The notes: generated by a model not told the origin, from the sequence alone. Shown: positions 37,072 to 46,730, counted from the stretch's first letter. The stretch is 64,000 bases of DNA from Streptomyces caniferus (GCF_009811555.1 NZ_BLIN01000005.1:3853501-3917500); one strand, 5' to 3'. Program-made: numbers and translations.

Positions 37072-38094
37072 TCAGTACTGCTCGGTCTCGACGAAGCCCG
37101 CATCCGCGTCGTCATCGGCGCCAAAGGCGTCCGCCGCGGCGGTCGGGTCGAATCCGGGCGGGCTGTCCTTGAGGGCCAGGCCCATGCCGGCCAGCTTCGC
37201 CTTGACCTCGTCGATCGACTTCGCACCGAAGTTGCGGATGTCGAGCAGGTCGGCCTCGGAGCGCGCCACGAGCTCACCCACGGAGTGGATGCCCTCACGC
37301 TTGAGGCAGTTGTAGGAGCGGACCGTGAGCTCCAGCTCCTCGATCGGCAGCGCCAGGTCGGCGGCGAGGGCGGCGTCCGTGGGGGACGGGCCCATGTCGA
37401 TGCCCTCGGCGTCGATGTTGAGCTCGCGCGCCAGACCGAACAGCTCGACCAGGGTCTTACCGGCGGACGCCATGGCGTCACGCGGGCGCATGGCCTGCTT
37501 GGTCTCGACGTCGACGATCAGCTTGTCGAAGTCGGTGCGCTGCTCGACACGGGTCGCCTCGACCTTGTACGTGACCTTGAGCACCGGCGAGTAGATGGAG
37601 TCGACCGGGATACGGCCGATCTCCTGGCCCACCTGCTTGTTCTGGACGGCGGAGACGTAGCCGCGACCGCGCTCGACGGTCAGCTCCATCTCCAGCTTGC
37701 CCTTGCCGTTGAGCGTGGCGAGGACCAGGTCCGGGTTGTGCACCTCGACACCGGCCGGCGGGGCGATGTCGGCAGCGGTGACCAGGCCGGGGCCCTGCTT
37801 GCGCAGGTACATCACGACCGGCTCGTCGTGCTCCGAGGAGACGACCAGCTGCTTGATGTTGAGGATGAGGTCGGTGACGTCCTCCTTGACGCCCGGCACG
37901 GTGGTGAACTCGTGCAGGACACCGTCGATGCGGATGGACGTGACCGCCGCACCCGGGATCGAGGACAGGAGGGTCCGACGCAGGGAGTTGCCGAGGGTGT
38001 AGCCGAAGCCCGGCTCCAGCGGCTCGATCACGAACCGGGAGCGGTATTCGTCGACGACCTCTTCGGTCAGCGAGGGACGCTGAGCAATCAGCAT
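37072..38094 (-). CDS. rpoA: RNA polymerase alpha subunit
   Basis: Alpha dimerises to nucleate RNA polymerase assembly and contacts UP elements and activators. The 340-residue protein has the N-terminal domain (1-230; [31 protein letters not shown]) and the C-terminal DNA-binding domain (about 250-325; [39 protein letters not shown]). AAGGA lies 9 nt before the ATG at 38092-38094. It is in the alpha operon after rpsD. Confidence 0.99.
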   Translation of the reverse strand: MLIAQRPSLTEEVVDEYRSRFVIEPLEPGFGYTLGNSLRRTLLSSIPGAAVTSIRIDGVLHEFTTVPGVKEDVTDLILNIKQLVVSSEHDEPVVMYLRKQGPGLVTAADIAPPAGVEVHNPDLVLATLNGKGKLEMELTVERGRGYVSAVQNKQVGQEIGRIPVDSIYSPVLKVTYKVEATRVEQRTDFDKLIVDVETKQAMRPRDAMASAGKTLVELFGLARELNIDAEGIDMGPSPTDAALAADLALPIEELELTVRSYNCLKREGIHSVGELVARSEADLLDIRNFGAKSIDEVKAKLAGMGLALKDSPPGFDPTAAADAFGADDDADAGFVETEQY

Positions 38095-38203
38095 GGTGTT
38101 CGATCCTTCAGTCGTGGACGCCCGCTATTTGACGCCCGCTGTACTGACAAGGGTACGGGCGGCACGGCGCCATCGGCTCCGTACCGCCCCCACCGGTCAG
38201 CTC

Positions 38204-38830
38204 TTACTTCGAGTAGAGCTCGACGATCAGCTGCTCCTGCACCTGGGTGTCGATCACCTGGCGCTCGGGCATGCTGTGCACGAGGATCCGCAGGTTCGAG
38301 GGAATCGCTTCCAGCCAGGCCGGAACGGTCCTCTCGCCAGCCTCGGCCTGCGCCACCGCGAACGGGGTCAGGTTCCGAGAGCTCTCGCGGACCTCGATGA
38401 TGTCGTTCGCCGCCACACGAGCCGACGGAATGTCGGTCTTGCGGCCGTTCACGGTGATGTGTCCGTGACGAACCAGCTGACGAGCGTGGTCGCGGGACTT
38501 GGCAAAGCCGGCCCGGTAGACCACGTTGTCGAGACGAGTCTCAAGGATGCGCAGAAGGTTCTCACCGGTCTTGCCGGTCTTCTGGTTCGCTTCCTTGTAG
38601 TAGTTCACGAACTGCTTCTCAAGGACACCGTAGATACGGCTGCACTTCTGCTTCTCACGAAGCTGGAGCAGGTACTCGCTGTCCTTGGTGCGCCCGCGAC
38701 CGTGCTCACCCGGGGGGTAAGGACGAATCTCGATCGGGCACTTTGCGCTCTCGCACTTGCTCCCCTTGAGGAAGAGCTTCTGCTTCTCCCGACGGCAACG
38801 CTTGCAGTCGGCCCCGGTGTAACGCGCCAT
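38204..38830 (-). CDS. rpsD: 30S ribosomal protein S4, zinc-binding form
   Basis: S4 initiates 30S assembly and can repress its own operon. The 208-residue protein has a CX2C-X13-CX4C zinc site (C9, C12, C26, C31), so it is the zinc-containing C+ form, and an S4 RNA-binding domain (about 98-160, LDNVVYRAGFAKSRDHARQL). The ATG at 38828-38830 follows AGGAG. Confidence 0.98.
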   Translation of the reverse strand: MARYTGADCKRCRREKQKLFLKGSKCESAKCPIEIRPYPPGEHGRGRTKDSEYLLQLREKQKCSRIYGVLEKQFVNYYKEANQKTGKTGENLLRILETRLDNVVYRAGFAKSRDHARQLVRHGHITVNGRKTDIPSARVAANDIIEVRESSRNLTPFAVAQAEAGERTVPAWLEAIPSNLRILVHSMPERQVIDTQVQEQLIVELYSK

Positions 38831-38856
38831 ATTGTTTTGTCTCCTACTTCAGCTGG

Positions 38857-39261
38857 TCAGACGCGGCGGCGCTTGGGCGGGCGGCATCCGTTGTGCGGCG
38901 TGGGGGTGACGTCCTGGATCGAACCCACCTCGAGGCCGGTGGCCTGGAGGGAGCGGATCGCGGTCTCACGGCCGGAGCCGGGACCCTTGACGAAGACGTC
39001 GACCTTGCGCATGCCGTGCTCCTGCGCGCGGCGGGCGGCCGACTCGGCGGCCATCTGCGCGGCGAAGGGGGTGGACTTGCGCGAGCCCTTGAAGCCGACG
39101 TGGCCGGCAGAGGCCCAAGAGATCACGTTGCCCGTGGGGTCCGTGATCGAGACGATCGTGTTGTTGAACGTGCTCTTGATGTGAGCGTGCCCGTGGGCAA
39201 CGTTCTTCTTCTCCTTGCGGCGCACCTTCTTGGCGCCGGCCGTACGGCCCTTCGGAGGCAT
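38857..39261 (-). CDS. rpsK: 30S ribosomal protein S11
   Basis: S11 forms the platform that contacts mRNA in the E site. It has 134 residues with the signatures [36 protein letters not shown] and the C-terminal [19 protein letters not shown] at 39259-39261. It lies between rpsM and rpsD in the alpha operon. Confidence 0.99.
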   Translation of the reverse strand: MPPKGRTAGAKKVRRKEKKNVAHGHAHIKSTFNNTIVSITDPTGNVISWASAGHVGFKGSRKSTPFAAQMAAESAARRAQEHGMRKVDVFVKGPGSGRETAIRSLQATGLEVGSIQDVTPTPHNGCRPPKRRRV

Positions 39262-39325
39262 TCATTACTCCCGTGGAGGTGGTCGGTCCTACAGCGAAGA
39301 CCGCTGATGAGCGTCCTGCTGAGGA

Positions 39326-39706
39326 CTACTTCTTGCCCGGCTTCTTCTTGCCGGCGATCGCGCGACGCGGGCCCTTGCGGGTACGGGCGTTCGTGCTGGT
39401 GCGCTGACCGTGCACCGGCAGACCGCGGCGGTGACGCAGACCCTGGTAGCAGCCGATCTCGACCTTGCGGCGGATGTCGGCCTGGATCTCGCGACGGAGG
39501 TCACCCTCGGTCTTGAGGTTGTTGTCCACGTACTCGCGGATCTTGATGAGGTCTTCCTCAGCAAGGTCGCGAACACGGGTGTTCGGGTTCACGCCGGTGG
39601 CGGCGAGAGTCTGCTGCGACAGCGTCCGCCCGATACCGAAGACGTAGGTGAGGGCGACCTCCACGCGCTTTTCGCGCGGGAGATCAACGCCTGCGAGGCG
39701 TGCCAT
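39326..39706 (-). CDS. rpsM: 30S ribosomal protein S13
   Basis: S13 bridges the subunits and contacts P-site tRNA. The 126-residue protein starts [20 protein letters not shown], contains the helix-two-turn-helix segment ([18 protein letters not shown]) and ends in a Lys-rich tail (AGKKKPGKK) that reaches the decoding centre. ATG at 39704-39706. Confidence 0.99.
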   Translation of the reverse strand: MARLAGVDLPREKRVEVALTYVFGIGRTLSQQTLAATGVNPNTRVRDLAEEDLIKIREYVDNNLKTEGDLRREIQADIRRKVEIGCYQGLRHRRGLPVHGQRTSTNARTRKGPRRAIAGKKKPGKK

Positions 39707-39904
39707 TGATGTGGCTCCTGATGGCTATTCGGAGGTCTTCCGCAGCACCGTTCCCGTAAGACTCTGCAGAATTACGAGCCGGGTCCCCGGCCTCCGAGCC
39801 GAGGGTGTCGTCCCCACGCGAGTGATGCGGGGGTCGGGTGACTGCGTATGTACGTATGTGCTTGCGTCGCGCGAAAACTGCGAAATGCAGGTGGTCGGCG
39901 TGCG

Positions 39905-40018
39905 TCAGCCCTGGCGCTGCTTGTGGCGCAGGTTGTCGCAGATGACCATGACCCGGCCGTGACGGCGGATCACCTTGCACTTGTCGCAGATCTTCTTGAC
40001 GCTCGGCTTGACCTTCAT
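39905..40018 (-). CDS. rpmJ: 50S ribosomal protein L36, zinc-binding form
   Basis: A 37-residue protein, [20 protein letters not shown] followed by [17 protein letters not shown]. Zinc ligands are C11, C14, C27 and H32, so this is the zinc-containing C+ form. It has ATG 40016-40018 and a TGA stop at 39905-39907. It lies between infA and rpsM, the normal order. Confidence 0.97.
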   Translation of the reverse strand: MKVKPSVKKICDKCKVIRRHGRVMVICDNLRHKQRQG

Positions 40019-40078
40019 GGGATGTGAGGTTCTCCGGGTCAGTGCCGTCACCCCACGGGAGCGGGGCGGCGACAAGAT

Positions 40079-40300
40079 CTACTTGTAGCGGTAGACGATC
40101 CGGCCACGCGTCAGGTCGTACGGAGAGAGCTCCACGACGACCCGGTCATCCGGCAGGATACGGATGTAGTGCATCCGCATCTTCCCGCTGATGTGCGCCA
40201 GGACCTTGTGACCGTTCTGGAGCTCCACCTTGAACATGGCGTTCGGGAGGGACTCGATCACGGTGCCCTCGATCTCGATGGCACCTTGCTTCTTGGCCAC
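40079..40300 (-). CDS. infA: Translation initiation factor IF-1
   Basis: IF-1 occupies the ribosomal A site during initiation. The 73-residue S1/OB-fold protein contains [20 protein letters not shown] and [20 protein letters not shown]. The start is GTG 40298-40300 with AAGGG upstream; an in-frame ATG at 40351 is rejected because it would add residues not found in IF-1. A promoter-like TAGACT on the minus strand about 95 bp upstream could be its -10. First gene of the alpha-operon series. Confidence 0.98.
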   Translation of the reverse strand: MAKKQGAIEIEGTVIESLPNAMFKVELQNGHKVLAHISGKMRMHYIRILPDDRVVVELSPYDLTRGRIVYRYK

Positions 40301-40439
40301 GCTTCGCCCTTCGAATCGGCTACCTTGATCGACTCTCTTCCAGCCGCTCACCTAGCTACAGGCATACGGATGCACGAGAGCCGACGCGTCAGTCTACGTC
40401 AGGGCCCAGGAAAAGACGAATCCTGGATTATTGCCCATC

Positions 40440-40458
40440 GGGCGTGATCCTTACGCCC
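40440..40458 (-). terminator. Probable terminator after map
   Basis: GGGCGT (40440-40445) and ACGCCC (40453-40458) form a hairpin in the map-infA gap. An outer pair, GCCCATCG (40433-40440) and CGATGGGC (40486-40493), can form an alternative larger fold. Confidence 0.45.
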
Positions 40459-40506
40459 GGGCCGTCCGGCTCGTGCGAGGGGGCGCGATGGGCTCTGCCC
40501 TGATCC

Positions 40507-41349
40507 TCAAGCTTTTGCGGACGGGTCCGGCGCCGCCGTGATCCCCAGCTCGGCCAGCTTGGCCTTGCCGCCGTCCGGCGCGGTCAGCACCAGCGGACCC
40601 TCCTCGGTCAGCGCGACCGAGTGCTCCCAGTGCGAGGACCAGCTGCCGTCGTTCGACTTGACCGTCCAGTCGTCGTCGAGGACGTGGGTCTTGGCCGTGC
40701 CGAGATTGACCATCGGCTCGATGGCGATGCAGAAGCCGGGCACCAGCTTCGGGCCGCGGCCGCGCTTGCGGTCGACGTAGTTGAGCAGGTGCGGGTCCAT
40801 GTGCATCTGCGAGCCGATGCCATGGCCGCCGTAGTCCTCGACGATGCCGTACTTGCCGCCGGCCGGCCGGGGCTGGCGTCGGATGTAGCCCTCGATCGCC
40901 TTGGAGATGTCCACCAGCCGGTTGCCCTTGGCGACCGCCGCGATGCCCGCCCACATCGACTCCTCGGTGACCCGGCTCAGCTCGACGAGCTCCGCCGCGT
41001 GACCGGACCCGACGAAGGCGGTGTACGCCGCGTCGCCGTGCCAGCCGTCGATGATCGCGCCGCAGTCGATGGAGATGATGTCGCCGTCCTGCAGCACCGT
41101 CTCGGTGTCGGGGATGCCGTGGACCACGACATCGTTGACCGAGGTGCAGATCGTCGCGGGGAAGCCCCCGTAACCGAGGAAGTTCGACTTCGCTCCGTGC
41201 TCGGCGAGCACCTTGCGTGCCGCGTCGTCCAGATCCTTGGTCGTGGCGCCGGGCACCGCGGCCTTCCGGGTCGCCGCGTGAATGGCGGCGACCACCAGCC
41301 CCGCCTCGCGCATCTTCGCGATCTGCTCGGGGGTCTTGATCTCCACCAT
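40507..41349 (-). CDS. map: Type I methionine aminopeptidase
   Basis: Removes the initiator methionine from nascent proteins using a dinuclear metal centre. The 280-residue protein has all five metal ligands: D95, D106, H176, E211 and E242, in SIDCGAIIDGWHGDAAYT, GGHGIGSQMH, CIAIEPM and WEHSVA. ATG 41347-41349 gives the standard N-terminus (MVEIKTPEQIAKMREAG); an ATG at 41385 is rejected. It is third in the secY-adk-map operon. Confidence 0.98.
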   Translation of the reverse strand: MVEIKTPEQIAKMREAGLVVAAIHAATRKAAVPGATTKDLDDAARKVLAEHGAKSNFLGYGGFPATICTSVNDVVVHGIPDTETVLQDGDIISIDCGAIIDGWHGDAAYTAFVGSGHAAELVELSRVTEESMWAGIAAVAKGNRLVDISKAIEGYIRRQPRPAGGKYGIVEDYGGHGIGSQMHMDPHLLNYVDRKRGRGPKLVPGFCIAIEPMVNLGTAKTHVLDDDWTVKSNDGSWSSHWEHSVALTEEGPLVLTAPDGGKAKLAELGITAAPDPSAKA

Positions 41350-41472
41350 GACGGCTGGCGCCTTCCTGAACCGACTACAACGCATATCCGGCGGCCGTCA
41401 CGACCGCCCCGTACACGATACGGCCGCGGTAGCCCTTGCGGGCACCGCGGCCGTATCGGAAGCCGTCTGCTG

Positions 41473-42129
41473 CTACGCGTCCCGGGACGGCAGGGCCGCC
41501 ATGGAGCGCCGGGTGACCTCGTCGACCTTCCCCATCGCGGGGATGGTGACGACCAGGTCCTGGTCCTTGTAGTAGTCGATGATCGGCTCGGTCTCCGTGT
41601 GGTAGACCTCCAGCCGCTTGCGGACGGTCTCCTCGCGGTCGTCGTCCCGCTGGTACAGCTCGCCGCCGCAGGTGTCGCAGACGCCCTCGGCCTTCGGCTT
41701 GTTGTACTCGGCGTGGAAGACGTGGCTGGAGTCATTGCGGCAGATGCGCCGGCCGGCGATCCGCTTGACGACCTCGTCCTCCGGGACCTCCAGGTCCAGA
41801 ACGGCGTCCAGCTTGAGGTTCTTGTCCTTGAGGTACTCGTCCAGCGCCTTGGCCTGGCCAAGGTTGCGCGGGAAGCCGTCCAGGAGGAAACCGTCGGCCG
41901 CGTCGGCCTGCTCCATACGGTCCTCGGCCATCGCGATGGTGACCGAGTCGGGCACCAGGTTGCCGGCGTCCATGTACGACTTCGCCTCACGGCCGAGGGG
42001 CGTGCCCTGGCTGATGTTGGCGCGGAACAGGTCCCCCGTGGAGATGTGCGGGATCTCGAGGTTCTTGGCAAGGTACGCAGCCTGCGTACCCTTGCCGGCC
42101 CCCGGGGGTCCGACGAGGACGATTCGCAT
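41473..42129 (-). CDS. adk: Adenylate kinase
   Basis: Interconverts 2 ADP with ATP and AMP. The 218-residue protein has the P-loop GPPGAGKGT (7-15), ISTGDLFRA, the FLLDGFPRN AMP site and a long lid with ICRNDSSHVFH and CDTCGG. The two lid elements keep some zinc-ligand positions (one Cys, His, then CX2C), so a structural metal is possible but not certain. The ATG overlaps the secY stop by one base (TGATG), indicating coupling. Confidence 0.98.
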   Translation of the reverse strand: MRIVLVGPPGAGKGTQAAYLAKNLEIPHISTGDLFRANISQGTPLGREAKSYMDAGNLVPDSVTIAMAEDRMEQADAADGFLLDGFPRNLGQAKALDEYLKDKNLKLDAVLDLEVPEDEVVKRIAGRRICRNDSSHVFHAEYNKPKAEGVCDTCGGELYQRDDDREETVRKRLEVYHTETEPIIDYYKDQDLVVTIPAMGKVDEVTRRSMAALPSRDA

Positions 42130-43442
42130 CAGCGGAGGAACCCTTCGTAGTTGCGCTGCTGAAGCTGGCTCTCGATCTGCTTCACGGTCTCCAGACCCAC
42201 ACCCACGATGATCAGGATGCTCGTCCCGCCGAACGGGAAGTTCTGGTTCGCGTTGAAAAGCACCAACGCCACTGTTGGTACGAGCGCGATCAGCCCCAGG
42301 TACAGCGAGCCCGGCCACGTGATCCGGTTGAGCACGTAGCTGAGGTACTCGGCCGTCGGGCGACCAGCCCGGATACCCGGGATGAAGCCACCATACTTCT
42401 TCATGTTGTCGGCAACTTCTTCGGGGTTGAAGCTGATGGCGACGTAGAAGAAGGCGAAGAAAACGATCAGCAGGAAGTACGTAACGATGTAAACCGGGTG
42501 ATTTCCCTTGGTGAAGTTGGTGGCGATCCACGTCGCCCATGCCGCCTTCGACCCGCTGAACTGTGCAACGAGGGCTGGAATGTAGAGCAGCGATGACGCG
42601 AAGATGACGGGAATCACACCCGCCTGGTTCACCTTGAGCGGGATGTACGTGGACGTACCGCCATAGGACCGGCGGCCGATCATCCGCTTCGCGTACTGCA
42701 CCGGGATGCGCCGCTGGGCCTGCTCGACGAAGACCACCAGGGCGACCATCGCCAGGCCCACCGCGATCACCGCGAAGAACTCGATCCAGCCGTCGGCCAG
42801 CTTGCCGGTGAGCTTGATCTGCCACAGCGCGCCCGGGAAGCCGGCGGCGATCGAGATGAACATCAGGATGGACATGCCGTTGCCGATACCGCGGTCGGTG
42901 ACGAGCTCACCGAGCCACATGATCAGGCCGGTGCCGGCGGTCATCGTGATGACCATGGTGATGGTGGTGAAGATCGAGTCGCTGGGCACGATCTCGCTGG
43001 CGACCGGGCAGCTCTGGAAGAGCGCACCGCTGCGGGCGGTGGCCACCAGGCCGGTGCCCTGCAGGATGGCGAGCGCCACGGTCAGATAGCGGGTGTACTG
43101 GGTGATCTTCGCCTGACCGGACTGCCCCTCTTTCTTGAGGGCTTCCAGCCGCGGGATCACCACGGTCAGCAGCTGGAGGATGATGCTCGCCGTGATGTAC
43201 GGCATGATCCCCAGCGCGAAGATCGTGATCTGCAGCAGCGCACCACCGCTGAACATGTTCACCAGGGCGAACAACCCACTGCTACCGCCGGCCTGCTTCA
43301 TGCAGGTCTCGACGTTCGCGTAGTTCACCCCGGGGACCGGGACGTGTGCGCCGATCCGGTAGAGCACGATGATGCCCAATGTGAACAGCAGCTTCTTGCG
43401 CAGGTCGGGCGTCTTGAACGCTCGGGCGAACGCGGTGAGCAC
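42129..43442 (-). CDS. secY: Preprotein translocase subunit SecY
   Basis: SecY forms the protein-conducting channel of the general secretion system. It has 437 residues with ten transmembrane segments, the SecY signatures GIMPYITASIILQLL and GLIMWLGELVTDRGIGNG, and the cytosolic loop QRRIPVQYAKR. The start is GTG 43440-43442, with GGAGG 5 nt upstream. It heads secY-adk-map. A terminator separates it from rplO and a hairpin with a U-tract lies in its leader. Confidence 0.98.
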   Translation of the reverse strand: MLTAFARAFKTPDLRKKLLFTLGIIVLYRIGAHVPVPGVNYANVETCMKQAGGSSGLFALVNMFSGGALLQITIFALGIMPYITASIILQLLTVVIPRLEALKKEGQSGQAKITQYTRYLTVALAILQGTGLVATARSGALFQSCPVASEIVPSDSIFTTITMVITMTAGTGLIMWLGELVTDRGIGNGMSILMFISIAAGFPGALWQIKLTGKLADGWIEFFAVIAVGLAMVALVVFVEQAQRRIPVQYAKRMIGRRSYGGTSTYIPLKVNQAGVIPVIFASSLLYIPALVAQFSGSKAAWATWIATNFTKGNHPVYIVTYFLLIVFFAFFYVAISFNPEEVADNMKKYGGFIPGIRAGRPTAEYLSYVLNRITWPGSLYLGLIALVPTVALVLFNANQNFPFGGTSILIIVGVGLETVKQIESQLQQRNYEGFLR

Positions 43443-43512
43443 GGTGCCTCCTGCGCCTCCCGCCTTGAATGCGAGAGGTGACGGTCTTGAGGATCGACGA
43501 ATACGTAGCGGG

Positions 43513-43541
43513 CAAAAACCGCGCGGACACGGCCCGCGCGG
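43513..43541 (-). promoter_or_regulatory. Attenuator-like hairpin in the secY leader
   Basis: On the minus strand CCGCGCGG, a 7-nt loop and CCGCGCGG are followed by TTTTT (43518-43514): an 8-bp stem plus U-tract, about 70 nt before the secY start codon and downstream of the likely promoter. GCCCGC just after the U-tract (43513-43508) can pair with GCGGGC in the hairpin, an alternative fold that would undo the terminator. A further hairpin, TCCGGG/CCCGGA (43548-43565), precedes it. Confidence 0.6.
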
Positions 43542-43582
43542 CGGGGGTCCGGGACGAAGCCCGGAAAACAACAGTCCATCCC

Positions 43583-43611
43583 ACCTTACCGGCGACCATA
43601 CCCCCGTGGAA
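43583..43611 (-). promoter_or_regulatory. Candidate secY promoter
   Basis: TTCCAC (43611-43606) and TAAGGT (43588-43583), 17 nt apart on the minus strand, just after the rplO terminator. The -10 fits TANNNT; the -35 is weak. Confidence 0.4.
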
Positions 43612-43618
43612 CGACCAA

Positions 43619-43650
43619 CCGGGGATGCCCCAAACGATGGGCATCCCCGG
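43619..43650 (-). terminator. Terminator of the S10/spc cluster (after rplO)
   Basis: CCGGGGATGCCC and GGGCATCCCCGG form a perfect 12-bp stem with an 8-nt loop, 19 bp after the rplO stop. It is followed on the minus strand by TTGGTCGTT. Confidence 0.8.
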
Positions 43651-43668
43651 TCAGTTGAGTCAGCGAAC

Positions 43669-44124
43669 TCAGATGAGTTCGGTGACGGTGCCGCCGGCAG
43701 CGGCGATCTTCTCCTTGGCGGAGCCGGAAACGGCGTCAACCGTCACCTGCAGCGCCACGGAGACCTCGCCGGCGCCGAGCACCTTGACGAGCTCGTTCTT
43801 GCGCACCGCGCCCTTGGCGACCAGATCGGTCACCGTGACCTCGCCACCCTGCGGGTAGAGCGCGGCCAGCTTGTCCAGGTTCACGACCTGGAACTGCTTG
43901 TGGGCGGGGTTCTTGAAGCCCTTCAGCTTCGGGAGGCGCATGTGGAGGGGCATCTGCCCGCCCTCGAAGCGCTCCGGAACCTGGTAACGGGCCTTCGTGC
44001 CCTTGGTACCACGACCAGCGGTCTTACCCTTGGACGCCTCACCACGACCGACACGGGTCTTGGCGGTCTTGGCACCCGGGGCGGGCCGGAGGTTGTGGAC
44101 CTTCAGCGGGTTGTTCTCCGCCAT
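43669..44124 (-). CDS. rplO: 50S ribosomal protein L15
   Basis: An assembly protein of the large subunit. It has 151 residues: [22 protein letters not shown] at the N-terminus (basic extension) and [25 protein letters not shown] in the globular part. ATG 44122-44124 lies one base after the rpmD stop; the longer frame to 44142 would overlap rpmD. Last gene of the spc operon here. Confidence 0.98.
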   Translation of the reverse strand: MAENNPLKVHNLRPAPGAKTAKTRVGRGEASKGKTAGRGTKGTKARYQVPERFEGGQMPLHMRLPKLKGFKNPAHKQFQVVNLDKLAALYPQGGEVTVTDLVAKGAVRKNELVKVLGAGEVSVALQVTVDAVSGSAKEKIAAAGGTVTELI

Positions 44125-44125
44125 G

Positions 44126-44308
44126 TCAGTCGACCTCCTCAACCGTCACGAGGTGGCGGACGGTGTGCACCATGCCGCGGAACTCGGGGCGGTCCTCCTT
44201 GACAACCACGTCGTTGAGCCGCTTGAGGCCCAGCGAACGGAGGGTGTCGCGGTGATTCTGCTTGCTACCGATGAAGGACTTCGTCTGCGTGATCTTGAGG
44301 TGCGCCAT
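44126..44308 (-). CDS. rpmD: 50S ribosomal protein L30
   Basis: A 60-residue protein with the L30 pattern [25 protein letters not shown] and [18 protein letters not shown]. The ATG at 44306-44308 overlaps the rpsE stop (TAATG), so it is translationally coupled. Confidence 0.97.
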   Translation of the reverse strand: MAHLKITQTKSFIGSKQNHRDTLRSLGLKRLNDVVVKEDRPEFRGMVHTVRHLVTVEEVD

Positions 44309-44910
44309 TACGCGGTCACCCCTGCACGCGCCCGCAGCAGAGCGGCGGGAGCAACGTCCTCCAGCGGCAGGCCACGACGGGCCGCGATCTCCTCGGGGCG
44401 CTGCAGGCCCTGAAGCGCGGTCACCGTGGCGTGCACGATGTTGATCGGGTTCGACGAACCGAGCGACTTGCTCAGCACGTCGTGGATGCCCGCGCACTCC
44501 AGAACGGCACGCACGGGGCCACCGGCGATCACACCGGTACCGGGGGAAGCCGGCTTGAGCAGGACGACGCCCGCAGCCTTCTCGCCCTGGATGGGGTGAG
44601 GGATGGTGCCCTGGATACGGGGGACCTTGAAGAAGTTCTTCTTGGCCTCTTCCACGCCCTTGGCGATGGCAGCCGGAACTTCCTTGGCCTTGCCGTAACC
44701 GACACCTACGGTGCCGTCACCATCGCCCACCACGACCAGCGCGGTGAAGCTGAAGCGACGGCCACCCTTGACAACCTTGGCGACACGGTTGATCGCGACA
44801 ACGCGCTCAACGTATGCGGTCTTCTCGGCGGCAGCGCCACCGTCGCGACCCTTCCGGTCCCGCCGCTCGCCGCCACCGGCACCGCTCCCGCGGCGCTGGG
44901 GTCCAGCCAT
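44308..44910 (-). CDS. rpsE: 30S ribosomal protein S5
   Basis: S5 helps maintain decoding accuracy. The 200-residue protein has a Gly/Arg-rich N-terminal extension (about 30 residues). The double-stranded RNA-binding part contains [19 protein letters not shown], and the C-terminal domain contains [22 protein letters not shown] at 44908-44910. Confidence 0.98.
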   Translation of the reverse strand: MAGPQRRGSGAGGGERRDRKGRDGGAAAEKTAYVERVVAINRVAKVVKGGRRFSFTALVVVGDGDGTVGVGYGKAKEVPAAIAKGVEEAKKNFFKVPRIQGTIPHPIQGEKAAGVVLLKPASPGTGVIAGGPVRAVLECAGIHDVLSKSLGSSNPINIVHATVTALQGLQRPEEIAARRGLPLEDVAPAALLRARAGVTA

Positions 44911-44956
44911 TGGATTTACCTCTCTCTGTTACGTCCGCTAGCTCCGGAACCGGGGC

Positions 44957-45340
44957 TTAGAACTTCAGCCCGGCTTCGCGGGCGGCGTCGGCCAGAGCGG
45001 CAATCCGCCCGGCGTACTGCTTGCCACCACGGTCGAACACGACGGCCTCGACACCGGCGGCCTTGGCACGCTCGGCGACCAGGGAGCCGACCTTCTGGGC
45101 CTGAGCGCTCTTGTCGCCCTCGCCACCACGGATCGACGCGTCCAGGCTCGACGCCGAGGCCAGCGTGTGGCCCGCAATGTCGTCGATGACCTGAGCGGTG
45201 ATGCCACGGTTGGACCGCGTCACCACCAGACGCGGACGCTCCGGGGTACCCGAAATCCGCTTACGGATGCGGATGTGGCGCCGCTTGGCGGCGGCCCGCT
45301 TGTAAGCGTCGCCCTTGGCGATCTTCACACCGTATGCCAT
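44957..45340 (-). CDS. rplR: 50S ribosomal protein L18
   Basis: L18 binds 5S rRNA. It has 127 residues, with [20 protein letters not shown] and the C-terminal [24 protein letters not shown] signature. ATG at 45338-45340, 3 bp after the rplF stop codon. Confidence 0.98.
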   Translation of the reverse strand: MAYGVKIAKGDAYKRAAAKRRHIRIRKRISGTPERPRLVVTRSNRGITAQVIDDIAGHTLASASSLDASIRGGEGDKSAQAQKVGSLVAERAKAAGVEAVVFDRGGKQYAGRIAALADAAREAGLKF

Positions 45341-45343
45341 GGC

Positions 45344-45883
45344 TTACTTACCAGCCTTTCCGACCTTGCGGCGGATGACCTCGCCGGCGTACTTGACGCC
45401 CTTGGCCTTGTACGGGTCAGGCTTGCGCAGCTTGCGGATGTTCGCCGCAACCTCGCCGACCTTCTGCTTGTCGATGCCCTCGACGCTCAGCTTGGTCGGG
45501 GACTCGACCTTGAAGGAGATGCCCTCGGGGGCCTCGATCAGGATCGGGTGGCTGTAGCCCAGGGCGAACTCCAGGTTGGAGCCCTTCGCCTGGACGCGGT
45601 AACCGACACCGCTGATCTCGAGCGCCTTGCTGTAGCCCTGGGTCACGCCGGTGATCATGTTCGCCACCAGCGTGCGGGACAGGCCGTGCAGGGCCTTGTT
45701 CTGACGCTCGTCGTTCGGGCGCGAGACGGTGATGACACCGTCCTCACCCTTGGCGACCTCGATGGGCGCCGCGACGGTGTGCGAGAGAGAACCCTTGGGG
45801 CCCTTCACCGCGACCGTCCGGCCATCGATGGTGACGTCCACACCAGCGGGAACCTGGATGGGCAGCTTGCCAATACGCGACAT
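45344..45883 (-). CDS. rplF: 50S ribosomal protein L6
   Basis: L6 lies near the factor-binding site. The 179-residue protein starts [20 protein letters not shown] and ends with the L6 signature [26 protein letters not shown] at 45881-45883, after rpsH. Confidence 0.98.
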   Translation of the reverse strand: MSRIGKLPIQVPAGVDVTIDGRTVAVKGPKGSLSHTVAAPIEVAKGEDGVITVSRPNDERQNKALHGLSRTLVANMITGVTQGYSKALEISGVGYRVQAKGSNLEFALGYSHPILIEAPEGISFKVESPTKLSVEGIDKQKVGEVAANIRKLRKPDPYKAKGVKYAGEVIRRKVGKAGK

Positions 45884-45905
45884 TAGCTATTCCTCCGTTC
45901 CCTGG

Positions 45906-46304
45906 TTACCAGACGTAGGCGAGGACTTCCCCACCCACGCCCTTCTTGCTGGCCTGCTGACCGGTCAGGAGACCGTGGGACGTGGAGATGATCGCCACGC
46001 CCAGGCCGCCGAGGACCTTCGGCAGGTTGGTGGACTTTGCGTAGACCCGCAGGCCCGGCTTCGAGATCCGCTTGATGCCGGCGATCGAGCGCTCGCGGTT
46101 CGGGCCGAACTTCAGCTCGAGGACGAGGTTCTTGCCAACCTCGGCGTCCTCGACGCGCCAGCCGGTGATGTAGCCCTCCTGCTGGAGGATCTCCGCGATG
46201 TGCGACTTGATCTTGCTGTGCGGCATCACGACGGTGTCGTGGTACGCCGAGTTCGCGTTACGCAGACGGGTCAGCATGTCTGCGATGGGATCAGTCATGG
46301 TCAT
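45906..46304 (-). CDS. rpsH: 30S ribosomal protein S8
   Basis: S8 binds the central domain of 16S rRNA and in many bacteria autoregulates the spc operon. The 132-residue protein starts [17 protein letters not shown] and ends [26 protein letters not shown]. Two in-frame ATGs (46304 and 46298) exist; the first gives the usual Streptomyces length. A 238-bp gap precedes it. Confidence 0.98.
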   Translation of the reverse strand: MTMTDPIADMLTRLRNANSAYHDTVVMPHSKIKSHIAEILQQEGYITGWRVEDAEVGKNLVLELKFGPNRERSIAGIKRISKPGLRVYAKSTNLPKVLGGLGVAIISTSHGLLTGQQASKKGVGGEVLAYVW

Positions 46305-46451
46305 GAATTGGCCTTCGGCCTCTCTCGCCGGGGTTTCCTATGTGCGCCATCCCTCTCCCCGATCAGAGTCGGGACGGGTGCGGCGCGGGGACCTACGGCG
46401 TAGTAAGCGACTTTATGCGGGCTCGGCCCGCGGTCGGTCTCGGGCGGCGGT

Positions 46452-46494
46452 GCGCCCAAACCCCTCTACCCTACGGGAAAAGAGGGATGGGCGC
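46452..46494 (-). other. Hairpin in the rpsZ-rpsH intercistronic gap
   Basis: GCGCCCA (46452-46458) pairs with TGGGCGC (46488-46494), with an inner CCCTCT/AGAGGG stem. It lies within the unusually long 214-bp gap before rpsH and could be an autoregulatory or processing site. Confidence 0.45.
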
Positions 46495-46542
46495 CCACCG
46501 GCCGAATGCTTACCGAGAGCCCTGGTCGTCCCGATGAAGGGA

Positions 46543-46728
46543 TTACCAGGAGCTCTTGGTCACGCCCGGCAGCTCGCCACGGTGAGCCATCTCACGAAGG
46601 CACACGCGGCACAGGCCGAACTTGCGGTAGACGGAGTGCGGACGGCCGCAGCGCTGGCAACGCGTGTACGCGCGGACAGCAAACTTCGGCTTACGAGCCG
46701 CCTTAGCGATCAGAGCCTTCTTCGCCAC
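46543..46728 (-). CDS. rpsZ: 30S ribosomal protein S14 type Z (zinc-binding)
   Basis: The short zinc-binding S14. It has 61 residues with C24, C27, C40 and C43 ([20 protein letters not shown]) as zinc ligands. The start is GTG 46726-46728, 2 bp after the rplE stop. Streptomycetes usually also encode a zinc-free S14 elsewhere that is induced under zinc limitation. Confidence 0.98.
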   Translation of the reverse strand: MAKKALIAKAARKPKFAVRAYTRCQRCGRPHSVYRKFGLCRVCLREMAHRGELPGVTKSSW

Positions 46729-46730
46729 GG

